Shown piece by piece: positions 34,301-41,807 of a DNA stretch of 64,000 nt (positions are counted from its first letter, which is position 1; each line of letters opens with the position of its first letter). This DNA comes from Chloroflexota bacterium (GTDB taxonomy: Bacteria > Chloroflexota > UBA11872 > UBA12225 > JAJDUF01): positions 372,001 to 436,000 of the forward strand of contig JAJDUF010000010.1 of NCBI GenBank assembly GCA_022826725.1, given 5' to 3'. The position numbers and the translations under genes are program-made. The notes below the pieces were generated by a model. It had not been told where the DNA came from and searched no databases. It saw only the letters and a program-made list of their open reading frames with translations.

Positions 34301-34630
34301 GCGGCCGTGCCGCAGTCGTTCACCGGCCAGCATCTACGCGGGCCGCTGGGCCTGGAGACGGCGGTCACGGTCACGGATTCGACACTACCGCAGCGAAACG
34401 GGGCACTATCCCCGGAGCGCGTGCGCTCGGTACGCAAGCTCCTAGGGATGACGCAAGCCGAGGCCGCCCGCGCCGTCGGGGTGTCGCGCGGTCTGCTCGC
34501 CGAGGCCGAGCGCGGCCGGCGCGCCGGCGAGCGCACGCTGACGCGCTTGCTCGAAGGGCTGCGGATCGTCGCCGAGGATCGCGGCGTAGCCCTCACCCCG
34601 CCCGGCACGAACGGGACGGCACCAAAGTAG
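31394..34630 (+). CDS. uvrA: UvrA excinuclease ATPase with extra C-terminal XRE-type HTH domain
   Basis: 1078 residues from the ATG at 31394 (a longer frame from 31247 lacks family similarity); ordinary UvrA is about 940-960. UvrA finds DNA lesions and loads UvrB in nucleotide excision repair. Two ABC ATPases: Walker A GVSGSGKSS at 33-41 and GVSGSGKST at 686-694, with two LSGGEAQR signatures and LDEPS/LDEPT Walker B motifs. Zinc modules appear at HCPSCGD, CLRCGLS with ACPDC, and CEACKGDG with PCEVCKGKRF. The last 75 residues (1004-1078) are an appended helix-turn-helix: VRKLLGMTQAEAARAVGVSR, then GLLAEAERGRRAGERTLTRL, nearly identical to the HTH of the protein at 2585-3472. The gene stands alone. 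Confidence 0.97.
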   Translation: MRPEKIIIRGAREHNLKNITVEIPRDQLVVLTGVSGSGKSSLAFDTLYAEGQRRYVESLSSYARQFLGQNQKPKVDYIGGLSPAISIEQKTASRNPRSTVGTVTEIHDYLRVLYARVGLPHCPSCGDRVGGQTAEQIVERIMARPRPCSLLVLAPVARFRKGEYQETFEAARREGFARVRVNGTVHRLDEPIKLNKRKKHEIEIVVDRLRLDPTDDPEELGAERSRLTDSVETALAHGDGAVMVAILDGEGAAATPARRDAPTPGVERGTGGAARAPKLAPRPGDILFSERNACLRCGLSFEDLSPQMFSFNSPQGACPDCLGLGTRSEVDPALVVPDHRKSLHAGAIAPWGDRLAPGARNSWLKRSITQVCAHFGIDMAAPFESLTADQQQVLLWGAKGQRVGIKWQGRGGSHGTFMTKWEGAIPRLKRRLAQTDSEYARQRYMQYMSRQPCPTCHGTKLQSAAAAVTVGGRSIVDVEHMSIAEALRFFEHVELNERDRLIADDLLREICGRLRFLLNVGLYYLTLDRPAPSLSGGEAQRIRLASQIGCGLVGVLYILDEPSIGLHQRDNDRLLRTLEELRDLGNTVVVVEHDLETMLAANHIIDFGPGAGVRGGEIVAAGPPATIAASTASLTGRYLASDLEIAVPTTRRPVNDTWLTVYGAREHNLRSLTVRLPLGLLICVTGVSGSGKSTLVNEILYKALSRQLMRTQVRPGRHDRIEGLEHLDKVIAITQDPIGRTPRSNPATYTGVFDGIRAVFAKTPEARIRGYKPGRFSFNVKGGRCEACKGDGLKRIEMQFLADVYVPCEVCKGKRFNRETLQVTYKGKTIADVLAMTVDEAVEHFANIPAVYKVLRTLVDVGLGYMQLGQPATTLSGGEAQRVKLAKELCRPATGRTLYVLDEPTTGLHFADIQKLLDVLQRLVEHGNTVVVIEHNMDVIKTADHLIDLGPEGGLDGGRVVAAGTPEAVAAVPQSFTGQHLRGPLGLETAVTVTDSTLPQRNGALSPERVRSVRKLLGMTQAEAARAVGVSRGLLAEAERGRRAGERTLTRLLEGLRIVAEDRGVALTPPGTNGTAPK

Positions 34631-34654
34631 CGGCGCTATGGACGCGCACAGAAC

Positions 34655-34981
34655 ATGAGCATAGGGCCTGAGATACCAACTGACCAGATGAGTTCAGTGC
34701 CCGAAGAGCACATCGAGCAGGGGCACCGGCTTGTGCGAGCGACTTATGACCCGGAGGCCGATGCTGTCGCGCTCCACTTCCGATCCGAGCCGGAGCCGTC
34801 GGGCCTTGGCGAATCAGCCATCGCCTACTCGGAATACTGGGAGCCACCCGACTTTCAGGGCCTGGTTTCCCCGCTGTATCTCCACTTCGACGGTGATGAC
34901 AGGCTGATAGCCATAGATATTCACTACGCCAGCAAGCTGCTGCCCAAAGAGTTCCTCGCGCAGGCGGAGATGAGCGAGTAG
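34655..34981 (+). CDS. DUF2283-like small protein
   Basis: 108 residues, starting 24 bp after uvrA. ATYDPEADAVALHFRSEPEP followed by DDRLIAIDIHYASKLLPKE is the two-strand pattern of DUF2283, short cytoplasmic proteins of unknown function often near toxin-antitoxin or metabolic genes. The middle (ESAIAYSEYWEPPDFQGLVS) is longer than in typical members. An ATG 33 bases further is an alternative start. No function can be assigned. Confidence 0.7.
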   Translation: MSIGPEIPTDQMSSVPEEHIEQGHRLVRATYDPEADAVALHFRSEPEPSGLGESAIAYSEYWEPPDFQGLVSPLYLHFDGDDRLIAIDIHYASKLLPKEFLAQAEMSE

Positions 34982-35071
34982 CTACCCACGCCCGCCATTT
35001 CGGTCCAGGCTATACTGAGCCATAGGCGCACCGTTCGTTGACCCTGCTTTCCGATTGCGAGGAGGCCCCTC

Positions 35072-35527
35072 TTGAGGCGCAGGAGATTCCGGCCCCTCTT
35101 CCTACTCGCCAGTGTCGTCCTCATCGGCACTGTCCTCCTTATCGGCGTTGTTGTTCGACTACGGGAAGGAGGCACCCTCCCCTTCAGCAATGCCACTCAA
35201 CCACAGGAAGAACGCTCTGGCATGGCTTCCGCCAGTCTACAACTTGCCAAACTGCCGAAAGCTCCATCCCTTTCTTTCGTGCCCCTAAGCAGCGCGGATT
35301 TCCACACCTGCGCCCTGCGCACTGACGGGACCCCCGTCTGCTGGGGCTCGGACGGCAGCGGCCGGGCATCGCCACCGCCCGGTGAAAGATTCGTGGCCCT
35401 CAGTAGCGGCGGGCTCCACACCTGCGCCCTCCGCGCTGACGGGTCCGCCGTATGCTGGGGCTGGAACTCAGACGGCCAGGTATCGCCACCGCCTGGCGAG
35501 ACGTTCGCACTTCCCAGCAGCAACTAA
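35072..35527 (+). CDS. Short RCC1-repeat exported protein, probably truncated
   Basis: 151 residues from a TTG with an AGGAGG Shine-Dalgarno. An N-terminal membrane segment (FLLASVVLIGTVLLIGVVV) suggests a signal anchor. Residues ~78-147 contain two tandem RCC1 repeats: FHTCALRTDGTPVCWGSDGS and LHTCALRADGSAVCWGWNSD, each followed by ASPPPGERF or SPPPGETF. Seven such blades normally close a beta-propeller; with two plus a tail the fold cannot close. The gene stops right after the second repeat, with SSN, in the same reading frame as the repeat's beginning. It may be a truncated remnant or a very short variant. Confidence 0.7.
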   Translation: MRRRRFRPLFLLASVVLIGTVLLIGVVVRLREGGTLPFSNATQPQEERSGMASASLQLAKLPKAPSLSFVPLSSADFHTCALRTDGTPVCWGSDGSGRASPPPGERFVALSSGGLHTCALRADGSAVCWGWNSDGQVSPPPGETFALPSSN

Positions 35528-35603
35528 ATCCCCTCCTGCGCGCTCCAAAGGAATGAGTCTGCTATAGTGCCGGGCATCCTCGCCCGGGACAGAAGACGGC
35601 GGT

Positions 35604-36437
35604 ATGGCAACGCTGACTACGGTGGCGCTCCACCTGCGCGGCACCCACTGGGAGACGCCGAGCCTGGTCCAGGCCGGTTGGGTCGAACGCCCCTACGACC
35701 TCGCTCCCCAGGAGACGGGATTTGTGGCCCTGCATCTCTGGAGCGTGGGTGATGTCAACGGCCCACCGGTCCCCGACCGCTATCTCGTAGACATGGGCCT
35801 CCCGGAGACGCAGGCCGAGTCCATCCGCATCTGCGAGCGCTACATCCGCCCCGCCATTGACGCCTCGCGCGCCGCCGGACTGCCGATCTTCCACGTGGAG
35901 CCATACAACATCGCCCGCCAGTACGACTCGCACCGCTACCTGCTCGATGACGACGAGCTACCCGGCGCCGCGCGTGCGCAGAACGGTACCGTGCGGTCCG
36001 CCAATCCGGGCTGGCAGTGGGAACGCGCCGAGCGGACCCACGGACGCGGCTACCAGGAGTGGGACGGCTGGGAGAACATGCGGATTGCCGCCTCCTGCGA
36101 GTCGGAAGCCGATGATCAGGTCATCGTCACCGGCCGGCAGCTCGACCGCATCTGCCGCCGCCGAGGGATCAAGAACCTGGTCTACACCGGGTTTGCTACG
36201 AATATGTGCATCATGCACTCCGCCGCCGCGACCGTCGAGATGCTGGGTTACGGCTACAAAATCTTTCTCATCCGTGAAGCGACGCTGGCGGTCGAGTATC
36301 CCGAAACCTGGGCGGCGCGGCTGGTGACGCAGACGGCCTTGAAGGAGTTCCAGCTCAAGATCGGCGATACGGTCGGCTTCGAGCAATACATGGCCGCCTG
36401 TGCCACCGTCGCCGCGGCGCGGCAGCACGCGGGCTAG
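35604..36437 (+). CDS. Isochorismatase-like cysteine hydrolase, divergent
   Basis: 277 residues, long for the family (~180-220). The C-terminal half has the fold's signature: RRRGIKNLVYTGFATNMCIM, with the nucleophile Cys in TNMC. The N-terminal catalytic Asp (normally VIDMQ) is missing, with VALHLWSVGD in its place, and the Lys of the Asp-Lys-Cys triad is not found before IKNL. A long insert (~85-150) carries DSHRYLLDDDELPGA. A modified or lost hydrolase activity is therefore likely. First gene of a same-strand series; the polysaccharide deacetylase follows after 64 bp. Confidence 0.8.
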   Translation: MATLTTVALHLRGTHWETPSLVQAGWVERPYDLAPQETGFVALHLWSVGDVNGPPVPDRYLVDMGLPETQAESIRICERYIRPAIDASRAAGLPIFHVEPYNIARQYDSHRYLLDDDELPGAARAQNGTVRSANPGWQWERAERTHGRGYQEWDGWENMRIAASCESEADDQVIVTGRQLDRICRRRGIKNLVYTGFATNMCIMHSAAATVEMLGYGYKIFLIREATLAVEYPETWAARLVTQTALKEFQLKIGDTVGFEQYMAACATVAAARQHAG

Positions 36438-36501
36438 TCGCAACTGGCCTCCACTCGCGCCGCAGCCCTCAGCGACATCTCCGCCAGCGCAGGAGGCACC
36501 A

Positions 36502-37503
36502 ATGACCGATAGCGACACGCCAACACCATCCGAGCACAGCATCTCCGTCTGTCCGTGGCGCGGTGACAAGCGCTGGGTCTACTCCATCACCTTCGACGAG
36601 GCCCTGAGCGACTTGCACCGCTTCGCCATTCCCATCCTGGCTGAGTATGGCGTGCCGGGACACCTAGAGGTCGTCGTCGGGCAGATCGGCGAAGTCCGGC
36701 GGGTAGGCAGTTCCAGCTACAACGGCATGAAGCAGATGAGCGCCGCGGAGCTACGCGAGATGGTGGCACGTGGCTGGGGCGTGGGCAATCACTCCTGGTC
36801 TCACGGCGCGGTCAACGCCGACACTGCTGACCTGGAGCTAGGGAAGGCCAAGGCCGTGCTGGAGGAAGCCGCCGGCCAGCCGATCACGGTCTACTGCGCT
36901 CCGGGCAGCAACGTGAACATGAACGAGGGTGCGCTGGCCGGCTGCCGGCGGTTCGGCTACCTCGGTGCGATGAGCATTACGGACGCGCTCAATCGTCCCG
37001 ATGACGAGGACCTGCTGTGGATGAACCGCACCTTTCTCCACCATCAGGGCTACGGGCCGTTTTTCTCCGAGTTCGATCCCTACCGCAATATCCGGCACGC
37101 GCAGCGCGACCAAGGTTGGATCATTGACTACCTGCACTGCCCGCTGGAAGTACCGGTCCACCCCAACAAGGACTGCTCGGCGGACCAGCTGCGCGAGCGG
37201 ATCGCCACGGTGGTTGCGGAAGGAGGCGACGACGTGTGGCTGGCGCCGGTGGAAGCGCCAATGGACTATCGCTATACCCGCCGCCACACCCGCATCACGA
37301 CCGAGGGGCCGGACCGCTATCGGATCGGCGCAGCGGACCTACCACCGGGGGTACACTCTCGCACCGTGACCATCAGCCTGCCGCCGTCCACTCGCGCGCT
37401 CGAGGTGGATGGTCGTCCGCACGCGACCTACCGCCGGAACGGCAAGCTGCTTGCCGATCTCGATCTTGCGAGCAGCCGCGAGGTACAGATCGCCCCCGCG
37501 TGA
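36502..37503 (+). CDS. NodB-like polysaccharide deacetylase family protein
   Basis: 333 residues from the ATG at 36502 (AGGAGG upstream); the frame extends back to 36400. NodB (CE4) fold: WVYSITFDEALSDL is motif 1, where the usual TFDDG reads TFDEA, so the metal-binding Asp pair is altered. GWGVGNHSWSHGAV is motif 2 with the H-x3-H metal site intact. A CAPGSNVNMN segment follows. The last ~100 residues are beta-rich (TRRHTRITTEGPDRYRIG and SRTVTISLPPSTRALEVDG), resembling a carbohydrate-binding module. It probably removes acyl groups from a carbohydrate or related N-acyl compound, with no signal peptide, so it is likely cytoplasmic. The DegT gene begins 35 bp after it. Confidence 0.85.
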   Translation: MTDSDTPTPSEHSISVCPWRGDKRWVYSITFDEALSDLHRFAIPILAEYGVPGHLEVVVGQIGEVRRVGSSSYNGMKQMSAAELREMVARGWGVGNHSWSHGAVNADTADLELGKAKAVLEEAAGQPITVYCAPGSNVNMNEGALAGCRRFGYLGAMSITDALNRPDDEDLLWMNRTFLHHQGYGPFFSEFDPYRNIRHAQRDQGWIIDYLHCPLEVPVHPNKDCSADQLRERIATVVAEGGDDVWLAPVEAPMDYRYTRRHTRITTEGPDRYRIGAADLPPGVHSRTVTISLPPSTRALEVDGRPHATYRRNGKLLADLDLASSREVQIAPA

Positions 37504-37538
37504 GCCGGGCACCCTGCTATGAGCGAGGAGGAGCACCG

Positions 37539-38783
37539 ATGACCGTAATCGAGCGCGCGCAGTACGGCGCTGCGGCCTTCGAGGGGCTGACCGGGAAGCT
37601 CCCGACCACCTTCCCACGCACAATGGGTCCGAACGCGATGCAGTACCTCCAGGAGGTGGTCGAGAGCGGCCTTAGCTCGGACATGACCAGCCGGTTCGAA
37701 CGGCGGTTTGCGGAGGAAATGGGCATCGAGCACTGCATTGCTACACCCGGCTGTACACCGGCTCTCTACCTCCTCGCCATGGCGTTGGACTTCGCTCCCG
37801 GTGACGAGGTGATCGTCAGCCCGGTGACCGACTACGGGACGATCATGGGTCTCATCAAGGAGCATTACATCCCTGTGTTCGCCGATGTCGAGCCGGGCAC
37901 GGTGAACATCAGCGCCGATACCATCGCACCACTCATTACCGACCGCACGCGAGCGATCCTGGCAGTACACAAGACCGGGATCGTCTGCGATATGGACCCA
38001 ATCAACGCGCTAGCCGCCCGGCACAATCTGGTCGTCATTGAGGACGTGTGCCAGGCGGTGTTCGGCGAGTACAAGGGGCGCTTGGCCGGCACGTTGGGGC
38101 ACGCCGCGGGCTTCTCCTTCGATTCGGAGAAAACGCTGGGGTCCGACATAGGCGGTTGCCTGATTACCAACGACGACGCGCTCGCCGAACGGGCGCGCTT
38201 CCTCGGCCACAGCCGGGGCGCCGAGAATAAACCCGGCTTCGGTCGGATGCATACCGCCGAGGGCACGGCCCTCCGTATGCCCGCCTGCACCGCGGCTATC
38301 ACGCTCGCGCAGCTCGAAATCATCCGCGACCAGGTGGCCCACGTTGACCGCATGGCGCGGCTGCTGACCGAGCACCTGGCCGTGATACCGGGCATCACTC
38401 CCTTGCCCATCCCCTCCTATGTTGACGTGTACTCGGCGTGGATGGTGGGCTTCAGCATTGACCCCGCGACCTTCCGCTGCACCGCCGATGAGTTCGGCGA
38501 GCAGTGCGCGGCGGCCGGCATCCCCGGCATCGGCACCGCGCGGTACTATCTGATGCCGGCCGCCTGCACGTTCCTCCAGGAGAAGGCGGCGCAGCAGGTG
38601 TATCCCTACTCGCTGCCCCCGGCCTCGCGCATGTACACCTACAGCAGCGCCACCTGCCCCAACGCCCGCGCTTACCTGGACAAGTGGCTCCGGTGGAGTA
38701 CGTTCTGCGAGAAGTATCAACCGGAGGACTGTGTGCTGGCCGCCGCGATTGTCCGTGAGGTCGCCGACCGCAACCGCTTATAA
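37539..38783 (+). CDS. DegT/DnrJ/EryC1/StrS-family PLP aminotransferase
   Basis: 414 residues from the ATG at 37539, with GAGGAGG upstream; the frame is open much further but without similarity. Fold type I PLP enzyme: GLSSDMTSRFERRFAEEMG, GCTPALYLLAMAL, VIEDVCQAVFGEYKG with the Asp169 and Gln172 pair that holds the pyridine ring, and Lys198 in GFSFDSEKTLGSDIGG (Schiff base). These enzymes aminate keto-sugars to amino-sugars, or act on non-sugar ketones. Its position after a deacetylase and before an amidohydrolase suggests amino-compound metabolism. Cysteine content in the C-terminal part is high (ACTFLQ, SSATCPN, STFCEKY), which is unusual. Confidence 0.9.
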   Translation: MTVIERAQYGAAAFEGLTGKLPTTFPRTMGPNAMQYLQEVVESGLSSDMTSRFERRFAEEMGIEHCIATPGCTPALYLLAMALDFAPGDEVIVSPVTDYGTIMGLIKEHYIPVFADVEPGTVNISADTIAPLITDRTRAILAVHKTGIVCDMDPINALAARHNLVVIEDVCQAVFGEYKGRLAGTLGHAAGFSFDSEKTLGSDIGGCLITNDDALAERARFLGHSRGAENKPGFGRMHTAEGTALRMPACTAAITLAQLEIIRDQVAHVDRMARLLTEHLAVIPGITPLPIPSYVDVYSAWMVGFSIDPATFRCTADEFGEQCAAAGIPGIGTARYYLMPAACTFLQEKAAQQVYPYSLPPASRMYTYSSATCPNARAYLDKWLRWSTFCEKYQPEDCVLAAAIVREVADRNRL

Positions 38784-38903
38784 CGATTGCCGGGACGTGT
38801 GCGTTGGAGACCAGACACAGGGATAGCACAGGTGACCTGGGCCGCGGTTTCCGCCTAAATGACGGATGTGGGGCCGAGGAAGAGATGTAGTCAGGAGTAG
38901 CCA

Positions 38904-40133
38904 ATGAGCACACTCTATCTCCGCGCCGCTCGCGTGCTGACCGGCGTGGACAATGGCGTCATCAAGGATGCAGCGGTGCAGGTGGATGACGGCCGGATCG
39001 TCGCCGTTGGCCCGGCCGCGCAGGTGCCGCCACCGGCCGATCCGTCGGTTCCGCAGGTGGACTACGGGGATGCAACCCTGCTCCCCGGCCTGATTGACGC
39101 CCACGTGCATCTCACCCTGCGGCGTGGCTTGGACACGCCCCTGCCCGCCGTGCCCGTGACGGATGAACGGGCGCTGCTCCAAGGCGTGGAGGCGGCGCGG
39201 GGCGTACTCGCCGCCGGGGTCACGACCGTCCGCGACTGCGCGGCACGCGGTCACCACGCCCAAGAGCTACGGGATGCGGTGGAAGATGGGATCATTACCG
39301 GCCCGCACATTCTCGCCAGCGGCCCGCCGATCACGACCACCGCCGGGCACATCTGGCCGCTGGGCTACGAAGCCGACAGCGTGACCGAGGTCCGCCGCGC
39401 CGTGCGGCGGCTCGTGAAGGAGGGCGTGGACTTTATCAAGGTCTGCGCCACCGGCGGGCGCGGTACGCCCGGCAGCGTCATCGGTCGGGCGCAGTATTCC
39501 ACCGAAGAGCTACGCGCCGTCGTCGAGGACGCGCACCGCTTAGGGCGGCACGTCGCCACCCACGCGCTGGGTACCGAAGGCATCCGGCGAGCGGTCGAGG
39601 CCGGGATAGACACCATCGAGCACTGCGCCTGGCTGGGTCTGGATGGAGAGACACTCGCGTTCGACGAGGCGGTCGTCGAGAGTATGGCCACGCAGGGTCT
39701 GGTGGCCAGCATCGCGGCCGGGCCGCCCTGGGAGGTATTTCACCAGGATAAGGAGTTGGCCGGGAGCTCCCGGCCCACGACCGTCGCGCGGCTGGAGACG
39801 ATGAAGGAACGCTGGCCGCTGGTCCACCGGATGCGTGAGCTGGGTGTGCAGGTGTGCTTTGCGACGGACTCTGTTTATGGCATGTTCGAGGACTTCCACG
39901 ATCTGTCGTATCTGGCCCAAGCCCTGGTGGAATACGGGGACTTCCCGCCGCTGGACGTGATCGAGATGCTGACGGCGGTACCGGCGCAGGCTATCGGCTG
40001 GGGAGACCGCATCGGCACCATCGAACCGGGCAAGCTGGCCGATCTGCTGGTCGTCAAGGGCAATCCCATCGAGGACATACAGGCACTCCACGCTGTCACA
40101 GCGGTCTACCAAGCGGGCGCGTTGGTGGCGTAG
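38904..40133 (+). CDS. Metal-dependent amidohydrolase (prolidase/imidazolonepropionase-like)
   Basis: 409 residues from an ATG with AGGAG upstream. Amidohydrolase TIM barrel with all metal ligands visible: His67/His69 in LIDAHVHL, carbamylated Lys179 in DFIKVCATGG, His220 in HVATHALG, His240 in DTIEHCAWLG and Asp322 in CFATDSVYG. N- and C-terminal segments form the small beta-sandwich (IGTIEPGKLADLLVVKGNP). The Lys-bridged binuclear layout matches Xaa-Pro dipeptidase-like and related amidohydrolases that act on N-acyl amino acids, dipeptides or cyclic amides. It is 120 bp after the DegT gene and 94 bp before histidine decarboxylase. An imidazole or N-acyl substrate is possible but unproven. 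Confidence 0.9.
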   Translation: MSTLYLRAARVLTGVDNGVIKDAAVQVDDGRIVAVGPAAQVPPPADPSVPQVDYGDATLLPGLIDAHVHLTLRRGLDTPLPAVPVTDERALLQGVEAARGVLAAGVTTVRDCAARGHHAQELRDAVEDGIITGPHILASGPPITTTAGHIWPLGYEADSVTEVRRAVRRLVKEGVDFIKVCATGGRGTPGSVIGRAQYSTEELRAVVEDAHRLGRHVATHALGTEGIRRAVEAGIDTIEHCAWLGLDGETLAFDEAVVESMATQGLVASIAAGPPWEVFHQDKELAGSSRPTTVARLETMKERWPLVHRMRELGVQVCFATDSVYGMFEDFHDLSYLAQALVEYGDFPPLDVIEMLTAVPAQAIGWGDRIGTIEPGKLADLLVVKGNPIEDIQALHAVTAVYQAGALVA

Positions 40134-40227
40134 ATGCATGGAGTCGACAGCATCACCGCTCGCGGCATGGAAGCGCCGGTGAACATGGTATACAGTTCTA
40201 TTGAACACTCCCGATGGCTTTCGAGAT

Positions 40228-41337
40228 ATGAGCGAAACGGACACGGAGACCCAAGCGCGCCTCGATTCCCTGCTGGACCAGATCGAAGAACTGTCGCAGA
40301 GCTTCGCCGGCTACCCTTGTAACCTGAACTTTGACTACTCGGAGCTACACCCCTTCTTCAAGTACTGCGTGAACAACGTCGGCGATCCCTTCGATGACAG
40401 CAATTTTCGCCTCAACACCCACGCGCTAGAGCGCGAGGTGATCGCTCAGTTCGCCGACTTGCTGCACCTGGACCAGCAGCAAGCGTGGGGCTACGTCACC
40501 TCCGGCGGAACCGAGGGCAACATGTACGGCCTGTACATGGGTCGCGAGCTTCTCCCGGACGGCGTGGTCTACTTTTCCCAGGATACGCATTACAGCGTGG
40601 TCAAGCTCCTGCGCGTGCTGAAGGCGCGGAACATCATGCTCAAGAGCCAGGACAACGGGGAGGTGGACTACCTCGATCTGTACGAGACGATCCGCATAAA
40701 CCGGGACGTCCCGGTGATCTTCATGGCCAATATCGGTACCACCATGAAAGGGGCCGTGGATGACGTTCGTAAGGTACGGGAAATCCTCGATGATCTGGCA
40801 GTGACGAGCTACTACATCCACGGTGACGCCGCGCTGAGTGGCATGATCCTCCCGTTCGTGGAGCATCCGCGGCCCTATGGGTTCGATGCCGGGTTCGATA
40901 GCATTGCCATCAGCGGCCACAAGCTGATTGGCTGTCCCATTCCGTGCGGCGTTGCCCTCACCAAGCGCAACTACGTCGCGCGCATCGCCCGCTCGATCGA
41001 GTACGTCGGGGTACTTGACACCACCCTGATGGGGTCACGTAACGCGCTCACGCCACTCATGCTCTGGTACGCGCTGCGGAAGCACGGCTGGGACGGCTAT
41101 CGCGAGATCGTGGCAGAGATGCTTGCGGTGGCGCAGTATGCAGTGGAACGGTTCAACGAGCAGGGCATTCCCGCCTGGCGCAACGAGCATTCGGTCACGG
41201 TTGTGTTCCCCAAACCGTCGCCGGAGGTGGTTCGCAAGTGGCAGATTGCTCCCTATGGGGACATTGCCCACATCATCACTATGCCCCAGGTGACACGTGA
41301 AGTGGTAGACAAGATCGTCGCCGACTGTGTGCAGTAA
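40228..41337 (+). CDS. hdc: Histidine decarboxylase, PLP-dependent
   Basis: 369 residues from the ATG at 40228 (a TTG at 40201 extends it by nine codons). It converts histidine to histamine and CO2. The sequence follows the Morganella/Enterobacter-type bacterial enzyme closely: YVTSGGTEGNMYGLYMGREL, SQDTHYSVVKLLRVLKA with ring-stacking His121, YYIHGDAALSGMILPFVEH with Asp200, and Lys232 in ISGHKLIGCPIPCG. AWRNEHSVTVVFPKPSPEVV is near the C-terminus. These short group II members have no C-terminal extension. No histidine/histamine antiporter gene adjoins it. A tandem ACT protein follows after 35 bp and may be a regulatory subunit. Confidence 0.92.
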   Translation: MSETDTETQARLDSLLDQIEELSQSFAGYPCNLNFDYSELHPFFKYCVNNVGDPFDDSNFRLNTHALEREVIAQFADLLHLDQQQAWGYVTSGGTEGNMYGLYMGRELLPDGVVYFSQDTHYSVVKLLRVLKARNIMLKSQDNGEVDYLDLYETIRINRDVPVIFMANIGTTMKGAVDDVRKVREILDDLAVTSYYIHGDAALSGMILPFVEHPRPYGFDAGFDSIAISGHKLIGCPIPCGVALTKRNYVARIARSIEYVGVLDTTLMGSRNALTPLMLWYALRKHGWDGYREIVAEMLAVAQYAVERFNEQGIPAWRNEHSVTVVFPKPSPEVVRKWQIAPYGDIAHIITMPQVTREVVDKIVADCVQ

Positions 41338-41372
41338 CGGCAGGCACGAGCAACGCAAGGAGGCTCTTTTCC

Positions 41373-41765
41373 ATGAAGCGAATCATCGTCACGGTGGAGA
41401 ACGAGGTCGGAGTCCTAGCGGACATTACCCAGGTGCTGGCCAAAGAAGACATCAACTTGGCCTCGATCAACACTGAGGGCCGGGGGGATAGCGGTCTCGT
41501 CATCCTCACGACAGAAGAGTGCGACCGCGCGCTGCACGCGCTGATGAACGCCGGCTACCGAGCCGTCACCGACGACGCGCTGATTATCAAGCTGCGTGAC
41601 GAACCGGGTGCCTTGGCAAAGGTAGCGGCGCGCTTCAGAGATGCCGCCGTGAACATCCAAAGCCTCCATCTCCTGAATCGTCACGGCGACTACGCGACAG
41701 TCGTCTTGACCGCTGACGACCGTGCCAAGGCCGAGGAACTGCTCGACAGCGAGACCATCGTCTGA
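41373..41765 (+). CDS. Tandem ACT-domain protein
   Basis: 130 residues, with AAGGAGG upstream. Two ACT domains fill the whole protein: KRIIVTVENEVGVLADITQV (residues 2-21) with ASINTEGRGDSGLVIL, and LIIKLRDEPGALAKVAARFR with IQSLHLLNRHGDYATVVL. ACT domains bind small molecules, usually amino acids, at domain interfaces. Such stand-alone double-ACT proteins are typically regulators of amino acid metabolism. It follows hdc by 35 bp, so binding of histidine or a product is the natural guess. The gene converges on meaB, 42 bp away. Confidence 0.9.
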   Translation: MKRIIVTVENEVGVLADITQVLAKEDINLASINTEGRGDSGLVILTTEECDRALHALMNAGYRAVTDDALIIKLRDEPGALAKVAARFRDAAVNIQSLHLLNRHGDYATVVLTADDRAKAEELLDSETIV

Positions 41766-41807
41766 GCCGGCCGCACCACGGGCCGGCCAGCCGGTGCAGC
41801 CGATCCG

